Shown here piece by piece: positions 21,779 to 27,846 of a stretch of 36,022 bases of DNA. The stretch lies in IMG/VR virus record IMGVR_UViG_3300036781_000178, positions 1 to 36,022 of that record. The stretch is one strand, 5' to 3'. The notes beneath the pieces were generated by a model. It saw only the letters and a list, made by a program, of their open reading frames with translations. It did no database searches and was not told where the DNA came from. Within the stretch, counting starts at the first letter, position 1, and each line of letters opens with the position of its first letter. This stretch comes from a virus. A program made the position numbers and the translations under genes.

Positions 21779-22340
21779 AATGCTTTCAGAGTGCAGACAT
21801 GTGCACTCCCTCTTTCGACTCCCTTGGGCAGGTGCGGTGCTCCGTCCATCAGTAGTCTCTCGCTTACGTTTGGCTTGCTGCCGTAAGCTACTTCACCCAC
21901 GCTTGCCGACGCTCTCGTCATTATCGTGCCACACCTCAGGAGCGATACTTGCTGCTGTAAATCCGAGCTATACGACGGTCTGCGGCATGTCAACAGTATA
22001 TTTTCATTACTAATGCCATGTTTTTTAACGACATTTTCTAGAAATTAGTTAACAGCAGACGGCGAAAGCCGAATAGAGATGCAGAAAAGTAATACTTTTC
22101 AATACTGAAATTCTGTAGACAGGGCCGAGGGTACCGCTTTACGATGCGGTCTAGACCGTAAAACAAGCCCGCAAAAAGTGTAACTTTGGGTAAGGTTTAC
22201 GACCGATCCGCCGAAATACTGGTCGTAAGCTATACATAGAGTCAGCCTCTTTCTTTTCGATTTTTAGCCTCCATTTTTGTTTCAGGTTGGGAGGCTAAGA
22301 AAGGGGCGGAACCGAGGGAACCCGTAGCTGGGGCAGCGCC
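21779..22340. other. Gene-free region with inverted TTACG motifs
   Basis: A 562 bp stretch with lower GC than its surroundings and no convincing gene. It holds three inverted pairs: GCTTACG / CGTAAGC at 21862-21868 and 21882-21888, TTTACG / CGTAAA at 22138-22143 and 22157-22162, and TTACGACC / GGTCGTAA at 22197-22204 and 22221-22228. The first two pairs have the same 13 bp gap between TTACG and CGTAA. A palindrome GGTCTAGACC (22148-22157) sits inside the second pair. TATACA at 22231 could be a -10 for the toxin-antitoxin genes. Either operators or an untranslated RNA could explain it. Confidence 0.55.
22246..22306 (+). promoter_or_regulatory. Large hairpin in the leader of the toxin-antitoxin genes
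   Basis: TTAGCCTCC (22264-22272) pairs with GGAGGCTAA (22290-22298) around a 17 nt loop. The flanks CTTTCTT (22249-22255) and AAGAAAG (22297-22303) can extend or compete with that stem. The element AGCCTC occurs twice (22244-22249 and 22266-22271), so two alternative pairings with GGAGGCT are possible. It is not followed by a T run, so it is more likely a leader structure than a terminator. Confidence 0.5.
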
Positions 22341-22865
22341 ATGCGATTTGATTTTGAGAAGTTAAAAGCAGCAATCCACTACATCTGCGAAAAGGCCACG
22401 CCTTTTCAGGATAAGTTCGACCATATTAAGCTGAACAAAGTGCTGTGGTATTCGGATGCATATGCCTATCTGCAACTGGGCTCGCCGATCACGGGCGTTA
22501 AATACATCCGCAAAAAGCACGGCCCTGTTCCGAAGCATCAGCGCATGGCTTTGGAGGTCCTGGAGCAGGAAGGTAAGATCAAGCATGGAAAGAGCATGCC
22601 TCTTTTCAGCCATCGCTACGACGTGATCGAAGACGCGGACAAAACGCTTTTCCAAGGGCAAGAACTTGCCATTATTGATGACGTGTTCAAGCGCGTCGTC
22701 TTGGATGGACACTCCATGCGCGTCAGCGAACGAACCCATGGCGAAATCTGGGAACTTGCTGAGGAAGACGAGGAGATGCCGCTCTACACCGTCTTTGCTG
22801 AAGAGCTGGGCACCATCACCGAAGAGCACAAGCGACTGGCCACCGCAGACCTGATGCCAGCGTAG
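22341..22865 (+). CDS. Panacea/SocA-type antitoxin (DUF4065)
   Basis: 174 residues. The start FDFEKLKAAIHYICEK followed by DHIKLNKVLWYSDAYAYLQL, SPITGVKYIRKKHGPVPKHQ and SERTHGEIWELAEEDEEMPL matches the Panacea (DUF4065) domain, used by antitoxins that neutralise very diverse toxins. It is encoded just ahead of a 111-residue unknown gene, the standard antitoxin-toxin arrangement. Placement between the two operator regions, like lambda rex, suggests expression in the lysogen and a role in prophage maintenance or exclusion of other phages. The upstream hairpin and TTACG motifs could mediate autoregulation. Confidence 0.85.
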   Translation: MRFDFEKLKAAIHYICEKATPFQDKFDHIKLNKVLWYSDAYAYLQLGSPITGVKYIRKKHGPVPKHQRMALEVLEQEGKIKHGKSMPLFSHRYDVIEDADKTLFQGQELAIIDDVFKRVVLDGHSMRVSERTHGEIWELAEEDEEMPLYTVFAEELGTITEEHKRLATADLMPA

Positions 22866-22871
22866 TGCTTG

Positions 22872-23207
22872 ATGCTTCCATCGCTTCGTGAAACCGACAC
22901 GGTAACTCAGGCGATCGAAGCTGCGGTTGCGATTTACCCATTTGCTGAAGATGTTTACAACTCCGCAACTTGGCGAATCGTCCACGAGCCAAGCAGTGGC
23001 GACGATCTGACCGGCTATTCACGCCCCTATCGGCTGCTATATGTCATGCCAAACCGTTATGCCGGCTCGCCCGGGCTGCTGGTACGCTACTACGAAGAGC
23101 GGCGCGGTGATAACGACCATTGGATACACATCGACTGGGTAAAGTATTTCGAACCTGACGGAAACGCTGGCGCCGAAACCCCTAAAGCATTCGATATGCG
23201 TCGATGA
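22872..23207 (+). CDS. Candidate toxin partner of the Panacea antitoxin
   Basis: 111 residues from ATG 22872, six bases after the antitoxin stop (a TTG three bases earlier is an alternative). There is no recognised toxin family. Visible are a helical N-terminus (SLRETDTVTQAIEAAVAIYP) and a beta-rich core with aromatic and basic residues (YRLLYVMPNRYAGSPGLLVR, YYEERRGDNDHWIHIDWVKY) ending in a short tail. The size and strand-rich core are compatible with a RelE/ParE-like or other small ribonuclease-type toxin, but no catalytic set can be assigned. The toxin role is inferred from its partner. Confidence 0.7.
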   Translation: MLPSLRETDTVTQAIEAAVAIYPFAEDVYNSATWRIVHEPSSGDDLTGYSRPYRLLYVMPNRYAGSPGLLVRYYEERRGDNDHWIHIDWVKYFEPDGNAGAETPKAFDMRR

Positions 23208-23210
23208 CCA

Positions 23211-23234
23211 AAGCCCGCTTCGGCGGGCTTTTTC
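23211..23234 (+). terminator. Rho-independent terminator after the toxin-antitoxin genes
   Basis: An 8 bp stem AAGCCCGC / GCGGGCTT with a TTCG loop is followed by a run of five T. It lies 3 bp past the toxin stop and separates the rightward toxin-antitoxin unit from the convergent secreted-protein gene. Confidence 0.9.
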
Positions 23235-23238
23235 TCTT

Positions 23239-23273
23239 CTAACATGTTAGAAAGTGTGCATGCGCATGCACAC
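23239..23273. repeat. Two perfect palindromes between convergent genes
   Basis: CTAACATGTTAG (23239-23250) is a 12 bp perfect palindrome. GTGTGCATGCGCATGCACAC (23254-23273) is a 20 bp perfect palindrome beginning four bases later. They lie 11 bp before the stop of the leftward secreted-protein gene. A zero-loop palindrome is a poor terminator hairpin, so a dimeric protein site or cruciform is more likely. Confidence 0.7.
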
Positions 23274-23284
23274 CCGCCGGCGCC

Positions 23285-23887
23285 CTACTTCAACTGCCCC
23301 GCCATAGCATCCTGAAAGATCGCCCAGATCATCGAGCCTTTGGCTGCCCGAACAGTTTGCTCGCCTGGCGTTACGGTCGGCCCCAGCATCAGTACATGGG
23401 CGAACTCACAAGGCGCAGTGCAATCGGCTTCCGCTTGGTTTTGGCCGTCCGACCACATGACATGGTAAGCGCCGGTGCTATCTTGGCCCTTATAAGTGAC
23501 CATCATCAACGGTTTCGTTGTAATTCCAGATCGAATGTCTTCGGCACTCAAAGCGAGCTCATAGCCATATTGTCCAGCACGCTCGACGACATAGTGGTGG
23601 GGCTTTGGACTCAGAAGTGCTTCTATTAATCTGGAAACATCTGCCTTTTTGGCAGTGCCTGCAGCGATCTCTTCCTGCAAGCCTTTGCCGCCTTGCTTGC
23701 AGATCATTCGCACCAGATCCTCATGCCGACGATTCCAGTAATCGGCGGGCAACTTTGCCTCTACAGCTAATTTTGCCAAGTTGGCCTGATAGCTTTGGGT
23801 TCCATATTCAACATCTGAGCAGGAAATAGCCGCCGAGCAATTGCACGCCAGGAGCGTCAGTGCGAGTCCTGCAATGAAGTTTTTCAT
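23285..23887 (-). CDS. Secreted protein encoded behind cI
   Basis: 200 residues with a clear signal peptide (MKNFIAGLALTLLACNCSAA) and cleavage expected after CSA or SAA. The mature part is mixed alpha/beta with several Cys residues (AISCSDVEYG, VRMICKQGGKG, EADCTAPCEF) that could form disulfides in the periplasm. No known domain was recognised. It starts 14 bp after the cI stop on the same strand, so it should be on the repressor message and made in the lysogen, as expected for a lysogenic-conversion (moron) gene. Function unknown. Confidence 0.8.
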   Translation of the reverse strand: MKNFIAGLALTLLACNCSAAISCSDVEYGTQSYQANLAKLAVEAKLPADYWNRRHEDLVRMICKQGGKGLQEEIAAGTAKKADVSRLIEALLSPKPHHYVVERAGQYGYELALSAEDIRSGITTKPLMMVTYKGQDSTGAYHVMWSDGQNQAEADCTAPCEFAHVLMLGPTVTPGEQTVRAAKGSMIWAIFQDAMAGQLK

Positions 23888-23901
23888 ATTGCCCTAAGAA
23901 T

Positions 23902-24561
23902 TTATTCCAACTCGACTTTGGCGACGACTGTCCCCAGGACTCTGAAGCGTTGATAGATCGGCTGATACTGCGAATTCAGAGGCTTCAGGAATACACGAGC
24001 GCCGTCTTTGGCAAAGACCTTGAAGGTCACCTCGTCCTCGCCGTCGATCTTTGCTATCACCCGGTCCCCGTTCACCGGATCTCGCCTGTTCGGATCGACA
24101 AAAATCCGGCACCCATCCGGGTAGCTTCTTTGCCCAGACGGGTTGAACATCGAGTCGCCGCGCACCGTCAGGGCATACATCCCCTCTCTAATTGCTAAAG
24201 GCGAGTCGACCGGCTCCCCGTCACCTGGCTGGAACGGATCGGCCGCAGCGTGCCAATCGCCTGCCCGGATCCACGATATCAGGGGCACCTTCCCGGCCAT
24301 GTCGATCGGCTCGCCAACATTGCCGATATCCCTGTCTAGATACCCGTCCGGCATTCCTGCTTGCTCCTCAAGCGCCCTTGCCTTCTTCTCACCGAAAGAT
24401 TTTTTGCCTCCAAGGATCGCTGACAGCTCACCTTGATTGATTTCTGCGCCCGTTTTTTCATGGGCCTTGCGGATGAACTCTGCTTGGCTGCCTTCGCATT
24501 CATTCTTAATCCAGGCAGAGAGACGGTGCCGGCGAAGGGCAGGAAGGTTGGTTTTGGCCAT
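23902..24561 (-). CDS. cI: CI-like prophage repressor (LexA/S24 family)
   Basis: 219 residues from ATG 24561; the frame upstream runs through the operators and is not coding. The N-terminal DNA-binding domain (about 1-75) contains SQAEFIRKAHEKTGAEINQG and ELSAILGGKKSFGEKKARAL. The C-terminal domain is an S24 self-cleaving peptidase: Ala100-Gly101 cleavage site (SWIRAGDW), nucleophile Ser137 (VRGDSMFNP), candidate general base Lys181 (VTFKVF) and GDRVIAKIDG. RecA-stimulated autocleavage would couple induction to DNA damage. It binds the operators at 24581-24634 and 21463-21503 (inference from shared sites), keeping both early operons off. Confidence 0.93.
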   Translation of the reverse strand: MAKTNLPALRRHRLSAWIKNECEGSQAEFIRKAHEKTGAEINQGELSAILGGKKSFGEKKARALEEQAGMPDGYLDRDIGNVGEPIDMAGKVPLISWIRAGDWHAAADPFQPGDGEPVDSPLAIREGMYALTVRGDSMFNPSGQRSYPDGCRIFVDPNRRDPVNGDRVIAKIDGEDEVTFKVFAKDGARVFLKPLNSQYQPIYQRFRVLGTVVAKVELE

Positions 24562-24580
24562 GACGAATTGTCTTGACCAA

Positions 24581-24636
24581 TTACCAAAATGTAAATTTCC
24601 AAAAGGTATTGACTTTGGATTACCGTTTGGTAATAT
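24581..24636. promoter_or_regulatory. Right operator cluster with rightward promoter (PR-like)
   Basis: Three related sites: TTACCAAAATGTAA (24581-24594), TTTCCAAAAGGTAT (24596-24609) and TTACCGTTTGGTAA (24620-24633). The last, with its flanks, is identical to the site at the leftward promoter. The rightward promoter is TTGACT (24609-24614) and TAATAT (24631-24636) with a 16 bp spacer, fully covered by the operators. The start is predicted at about 24643, next to ATG 24644. On the other strand TACATT (24593-24588) could be the -10 of the weak repressor promoter. Confidence 0.87.
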
Positions 24637-24643
24637 CTCGGCC

Positions 24644-24880
24644 ATGGACAAGCTCCTTGAATACCTAAATTCGCTCGCTACCAAAGACCGAGCGGACTTC
24701 TGTCTGGCTGCGGGCACCTCCGAGAACTACCTTCGCAAAACAGTCAGCCTTGGCGGCCGTTTCAAGGCCGAGCTCTGCTCCGCTATCGAAAAGGCATCGC
24801 AGGGGGAAGTGACCCGACGCGATCTCCGGCCTGACGACTGGCAGGATATTTGGCCGGAGCTCGCGGAGAAGGCTGAATAA
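24644..24880 (+). CDS. Cro-like/YdaS-type regulator
   Basis: 78 residues, the first gene of the rightward operon. It reads MDKLLEYLNSLATKDRADFC, then LAAGTSENYLRKTVSLGG and FKAELCSAIEKASQGEVTRR, and ends DLRPDDWQDIWPEL. This is the YdaS helix-turn-helix family that acts as Cro in many lambdoid phages. There is no ribosome binding site, and the ATG coincides with the predicted transcription start, so translation is probably leaderless. It should compete with CI at the shared operators. Confidence 0.85.
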   Translation: MDKLLEYLNSLATKDRADFCLAAGTSENYLRKTVSLGGRFKAELCSAIEKASQGEVTRRDLRPDDWQDIWPELAEKAE

Positions 24881-25402
24881 ATGAGCCTCGATTTTCAAAT
24901 CAGGTATTGCCACGGCTGCCGCTCGGAAAGCTTTTTCCACCGGTTTCGTCGTCGCTGCACCTTTTGCGAAGACGCGCAATTGCAAACGAAAGGATTTCGG
25001 CGCTTCAAGCCGCTGTGCGCCCATTGCAATGTCAATCGACTTCACAGCGCGCGTAACTGGTTTTGCGGCCCCTGCGCCTCTGTGCGGCTGGTAGCGCAGC
25101 AATGGGCGGTCGCCCAAGTGGCTACGGCCATTCGCAATGGCTTGTTCCAGCGCGCCGATTCGAGGTCCTGTGCCGATTGTGGCAAGCAGGCCTTCGGTTA
25201 TGACCATCGCGACTACTCGAAGCCCCTGGACATCGAGCCTGTCTGCCGCAGCTGCAACCGTCGGCGCGGCTCGGCGGCGCCTCTGAGCGGGGAGTTCCTT
25301 ACGGAGATGGTGGCCCGTCGTGACGTGATTAACGCCTATCACAAAGCCAAATGGGCGGCCTTCGATGCGCGCTCGTGCGCCACCGCCCACGAGACCGCCT
25401 GA
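24881..25402 (+). CDS. Multi-zinc-finger phage protein
   Basis: 173 residues, starting directly after the previous stop. Five CxxC pairs are visible (CHGC, CTFC, CAHC, CGPC, CADC) and a last CRSC. The C-terminal block CADCGKQAFGYDHRDYSKPL, then EPVCRSCNRRRG, looks like an HNH-type or treble-clef zinc fold. The family is common in temperate phages just after cro. Nuclease activity is possible but not shown. It is rich in Arg and probably binds DNA or RNA. Confidence 0.8.
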   Translation: MSLDFQIRYCHGCRSESFFHRFRRRCTFCEDAQLQTKGFRRFKPLCAHCNVNRLHSARNWFCGPCASVRLVAQQWAVAQVATAIRNGLFQRADSRSCADCGKQAFGYDHRDYSKPLDIEPVCRSCNRRRGSAAPLSGEFLTEMVARRDVINAYHKAKWAAFDARSCATAHETA

Positions 25403-25646
25403 CATGCGCACCCGGCACCTCCCGAACCTCCGCACCAGCCGACCGGCCCGGTGCCTACACAAGTTTGTCTCCGCCTTGATGGTTTCCCCCACGGCCCTCC
25501 CCTCCTCCGGGCCGGTCAAGGCTTGTCCGGCGCGACTTCCTCCCGCGTCGGGCCCTTTCTTCGTTCGTGTCGTTTCCATGCTGGGCATTGTCTTTTTTTG
25601 CCCGGTCGCTGTCGTTCCTAACCTCTCCTAATTATTAGGACCGTCT

Positions 25647-26009
25647 GTGTACAAGCTTTTTTACGGTGACGAAAACGAGGCTCTCCGCGCAGCCATCGAG
25701 AATGGCAAGGGCTACAAGGCCACCGCCGCTTTTCTCTGGCCGGCGCTCAAGGCCGAGACCGCGTACGCCCGTGTGAAAGCCTGTGTGAACGATGACAAGG
25801 CCGAGAAGTTCTCCTTCGCCGAAATCATCACCCTCTGCAATTTCAACGGGCGCTTTGATCCGCTGATGTATGCCTGCGACGAGGCGCATCACGACCGCCC
25901 GGTGGCCCGCGCGCCGGCCGATAAGCAGGCGCAATTGATGAGCGCTTTCAATAACGCGGTCGAGGATGTGAAAAAGATCGCAGCGCAGATGGAGCGATTC
26001 AAAGCATGA
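25647..26009 (+). CDS. Phage protein, possible CII-like regulator
   Basis: 120 residues from GTG 25647, preceded by TTAGGA. The opening LFYGDENEALRAAIENGKGY, then KATAAFLWPALKAETAYARV and NDDKAEKFSFAEIITLCNFN, resembles a family in beta- and gammaproteobacterial phages that occupies the CII position. The central helices look like a helix-turn-helix. The C-terminus is a helical tail (MSAFNNAVEDVKKIAAQMER) suited to oligomerisation. The 244 bp before it hold no convincing gene. Regulatory role inferred from position. Confidence 0.6.
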   Translation: MYKLFYGDENEALRAAIENGKGYKATAAFLWPALKAETAYARVKACVNDDKAEKFSFAEIITLCNFNGRFDPLMYACDEAHHDRPVARAPADKQAQLMSAFNNAVEDVKKIAAQMERFKA

Positions 26010-26575
26010 CCATCCCTGCCTACGAGAACCGTAGCCTCACAGACATGCCCGGGGAACTCTGGCGTGACGTGACTGGCTTCGAGGGCGCCTACATGGTCTC
26101 CAACCTTGGTCGTGTGAAGACCTTGGCGCGAACCGTCAGTAATGCAACAGGCCTGCGGAATGTGCCATCGCTCATTCGCAAGCAGTCCTTCGTCGGCAAG
26201 ATTTATCCGTATTTCGTCGTGACCCTCTATACCGCCCAACGCCGCAGCGTTTTCCCAATTCATCGGCTTGTGCTCACGGCATTCGTTGGTCCACGTCCCG
26301 ACGGCTTTCACGGCTGCCACGGCCCTCTCGGGCCAAAGATCAATGCACTGACCAACTTACGTTGGGACACCCCTGCGGGAAATAAGCAGGATCAGATGCT
26401 CGCGGGCACTTGGGCCCACGGCGAGCGCAATGGTCAGTCAAAACTGGTGGAAGCGAATGTTCGCGAAATTCGCTCATCCAGTGATTCTGCACGCAAGTTG
26501 GCGCGCAAATTTAACGTGAGCAAGACGGTCGTTCAACATGCTCGAAAAGGAATTTCGTGGAAAACGGTCAACTGA
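26006..26575 (+). CDS. NUMOD4-HNH homing endonuclease
   Basis: 189 residues. A NUMOD4 DNA-binding motif (GELWRDVTGFEGAYMVSNLG) is followed by an HNH domain (PIHRLVLTAFVGPRPDGFHG, then CHGPLGPKINALTNLRWDTP, GNKQDQM) and a C-terminal helix-turn-helix (LVEANVREIRSSSDSARKLA, RKFNVSKTVVQHARKG). This is the architecture of free-standing homing endonucleases that invade phage early regions. It overlaps both neighbours (ATGA at the start, 19 bp at the end), so insertion has been neatly accommodated. Confidence 0.9.
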   Translation: MTIPAYENRSLTDMPGELWRDVTGFEGAYMVSNLGRVKTLARTVSNATGLRNVPSLIRKQSFVGKIYPYFVVTLYTAQRRSVFPIHRLVLTAFVGPRPDGFHGCHGPLGPKINALTNLRWDTPAGNKQDQMLAGTWAHGERNGQSKLVEANVREIRSSSDSARKLARKFNVSKTVVQHARKGISWKTVN

Positions 26576-26931
26576 GCTTCTTGCCCCCGCGCCCGAACCC
26601 CAGCATCGCCACCGCTATCGCCGAGCGCGATGAGGGCATGGCCAATGCCACCGCCGGCGCGGATGCGCAGTGCCCAAACTGGTCGGACCTTGCGCTCGAA
26701 TGGCTGCGGACGTACGCGCGCGACCACGCGAGCTTTATCAGCGAACAAGCAACCGACGCCGCCCGCAATTGGGGGCTTGTCGAGCCCTCGAACCCGAAGG
26801 CCTGGGGTGGCGTCTTCAAGCGGGCCGCGCGCGACGGCGTCATCCAGCGCGATGGCTTCGGTGTCAGCAACCGTCGCCACCGCAGCCCCACACCCCTCTG
26901 GCGCTCCGCCGTCTACAAGGAACCCGCATGA
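26557..26931 (+). CDS. Phage winged-helix-like protein
   Basis: 124 residues from GTG 26557 behind an AAGGAA site. A central ISEQATDAARNWGLVEPSNP and KAWGGVFKRAARDGVIQRDG segment with a terminal FGVSNRRHRSPTPLWRS belongs to a frequent phage family near replication genes and looks like a winged helix. Upstream residues are low complexity. DNA-binding role inferred. Confidence 0.75.
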   Translation: MENGQLSFLPPRPNPSIATAIAERDEGMANATAGADAQCPNWSDLALEWLRTYARDHASFISEQATDAARNWGLVEPSNPKAWGGVFKRAARDGVIQRDGFGVSNRRHRSPTPLWRSAVYKEPA

Positions 26932-27227
26932 TCGACCAACCCACTCCGGCCCCGGCCGACGCTATGGCGCAACTGCACGCGCAGGGCCAAGCGATGATGG
27001 AAAGCCACTGGCAGCACATGGCCGCGCTGATCCTCTGGAAATGCAAGGGGAGCGTCCGTCTCGTGGTCTCGAAAAGGGATATCGAGCGCTTCGCCAAGGA
27101 ATTCGCGCCGGGTTTCCCCACGCTCTACCACCGGCCCGGCAAGGAAGCCATCGAGTTCCAGGTCGTCACCGAGGCACGCGGCACCGCGATGGTGGCGGCC
27201 GATGCGCAACCGAAGGGGACGTCATGA
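26928..27227 (+). CDS. Small phage hypothetical protein
   Basis: 99 residues from ATG 26928 overlapping the prior stop (ATGA). The first half is a Met/Gln/His-rich helix (MAQLHAQGQAMMESHWQHMA). The second half (VRLVVSKRDIERFAKEFAPG, TLYHRPGKEAIEFQVVTEAR) is mixed alpha/beta. Function unknown. Confidence 0.7.
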   Translation: MIDQPTPAPADAMAQLHAQGQAMMESHWQHMAALILWKCKGSVRLVVSKRDIERFAKEFAPGFPTLYHRPGKEAIEFQVVTEARGTAMVAADAQPKGTS

Positions 27228-27526
27228 ACATCCTCTCCCGCACCTATCTGAAGTGGCGCAAGGCCGGCCTCGAGGGCGTCGCGCGCGAGCAGTGGTCGAT
27301 CATGCAGTACCACCGCAAGGCCGCCATCTGGTACGAGGCTGGCGTCGGCGCGGAATCCAAAGCCAGCTTCGCCTATCACAACGCTGAGGCGCAACTCGCG
27401 CACAAGCGCGCAGAGGTCGCGTCGGCGGAGGCCATCGGCATCGCGGTACGCCTGAATCGGCCCTCGTTTTTTTTCGGCCGCCGAGCGGGAACGAAAGTTT
27501 CTAACTCGCAAGGCGCGCGCCCGTGA
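27224..27526 (+). CDS. Small phage hypothetical protein
   Basis: 100 residues, coupled by ATGA. The core is a long helix (EGVAREQWSIMQYHRKAAIW; KASFAYHNAEAQLAHKRAEV). The end contains a run of eight T at 27467-27474 encoding FFF, a place where a sequencing or programmed frameshift could occur. The stop overlaps the next GTG. Function unknown. Confidence 0.65.
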   Translation: MNILSRTYLKWRKAGLEGVAREQWSIMQYHRKAAIWYEAGVGAESKASFAYHNAEAQLAHKRAEVASAEAIGIAVRLNRPSFFFGRRAGTKVSNSQGARP

Positions 27527-27846
27527 ATCGACACGCAGCGAAGTACGAACACGAGCGCCTGCGCCCCGGCCTTGCGCCGGCGCCGCATCGCGTGACGCGG
27601 AAGGCACATCTGCTTCCGCCTATCGCCGAGCCCGTGGCGCCTGACCTCGCCGCCATCGCCCGCGCGGTGATGGTCGCCGTCGCCGTTGACGGTTCGTGCA
27701 TGGTCGACCTGGTGGCGGGCAAGTTCTTTGTCCGAAAGTCGTGGGTCGTGCCAATCGGGACCAAGGTGGGCGCCTATAACTCGCGGGTGAAGCTCGGTGA
27801 TGTAGCCGAGGATCTGGCGCACGCGCTTGCGGAGGCCTGCGCGTGA
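27523..27846 (+). CDS. Phage hypothetical protein
   Basis: 107 residues from a GTG start overlapping the preceding stop (GTGA). It has a basic N-terminus (RHAAKYEHERLRPGLAPAPH), then a beta-rich segment (SCMVDLVAGKFFVRKSWVVP) and a helix at the end. Function unknown. Confidence 0.65.
   Translation: MNRHAAKYEHERLRPGLAPAPHRVTRKAHLLPPIAEPVAPDLAAIARAVMVAVAVDGSCMVDLVAGKFFVRKSWVVPIGTKVGAYNSRVKLGDVAEDLAHALAEACA

Noticed and set aside
21780-22013. Rightward 77-residue frame and an opposing 122-residue frame in the gene-free region
   Set aside because: Composition is Ser/Arg/Leu/Cys-rich without domain logic, no ribosome site, and they overlap inverted repeats more consistent with regulation.
25403-25646. 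A 75-residue continuation frame after the zinc-finger gene
   Set aside because: Pro/Arg/Ser-rich with no ribosome site; better read as spacer before the GTG-started gene at 25647.
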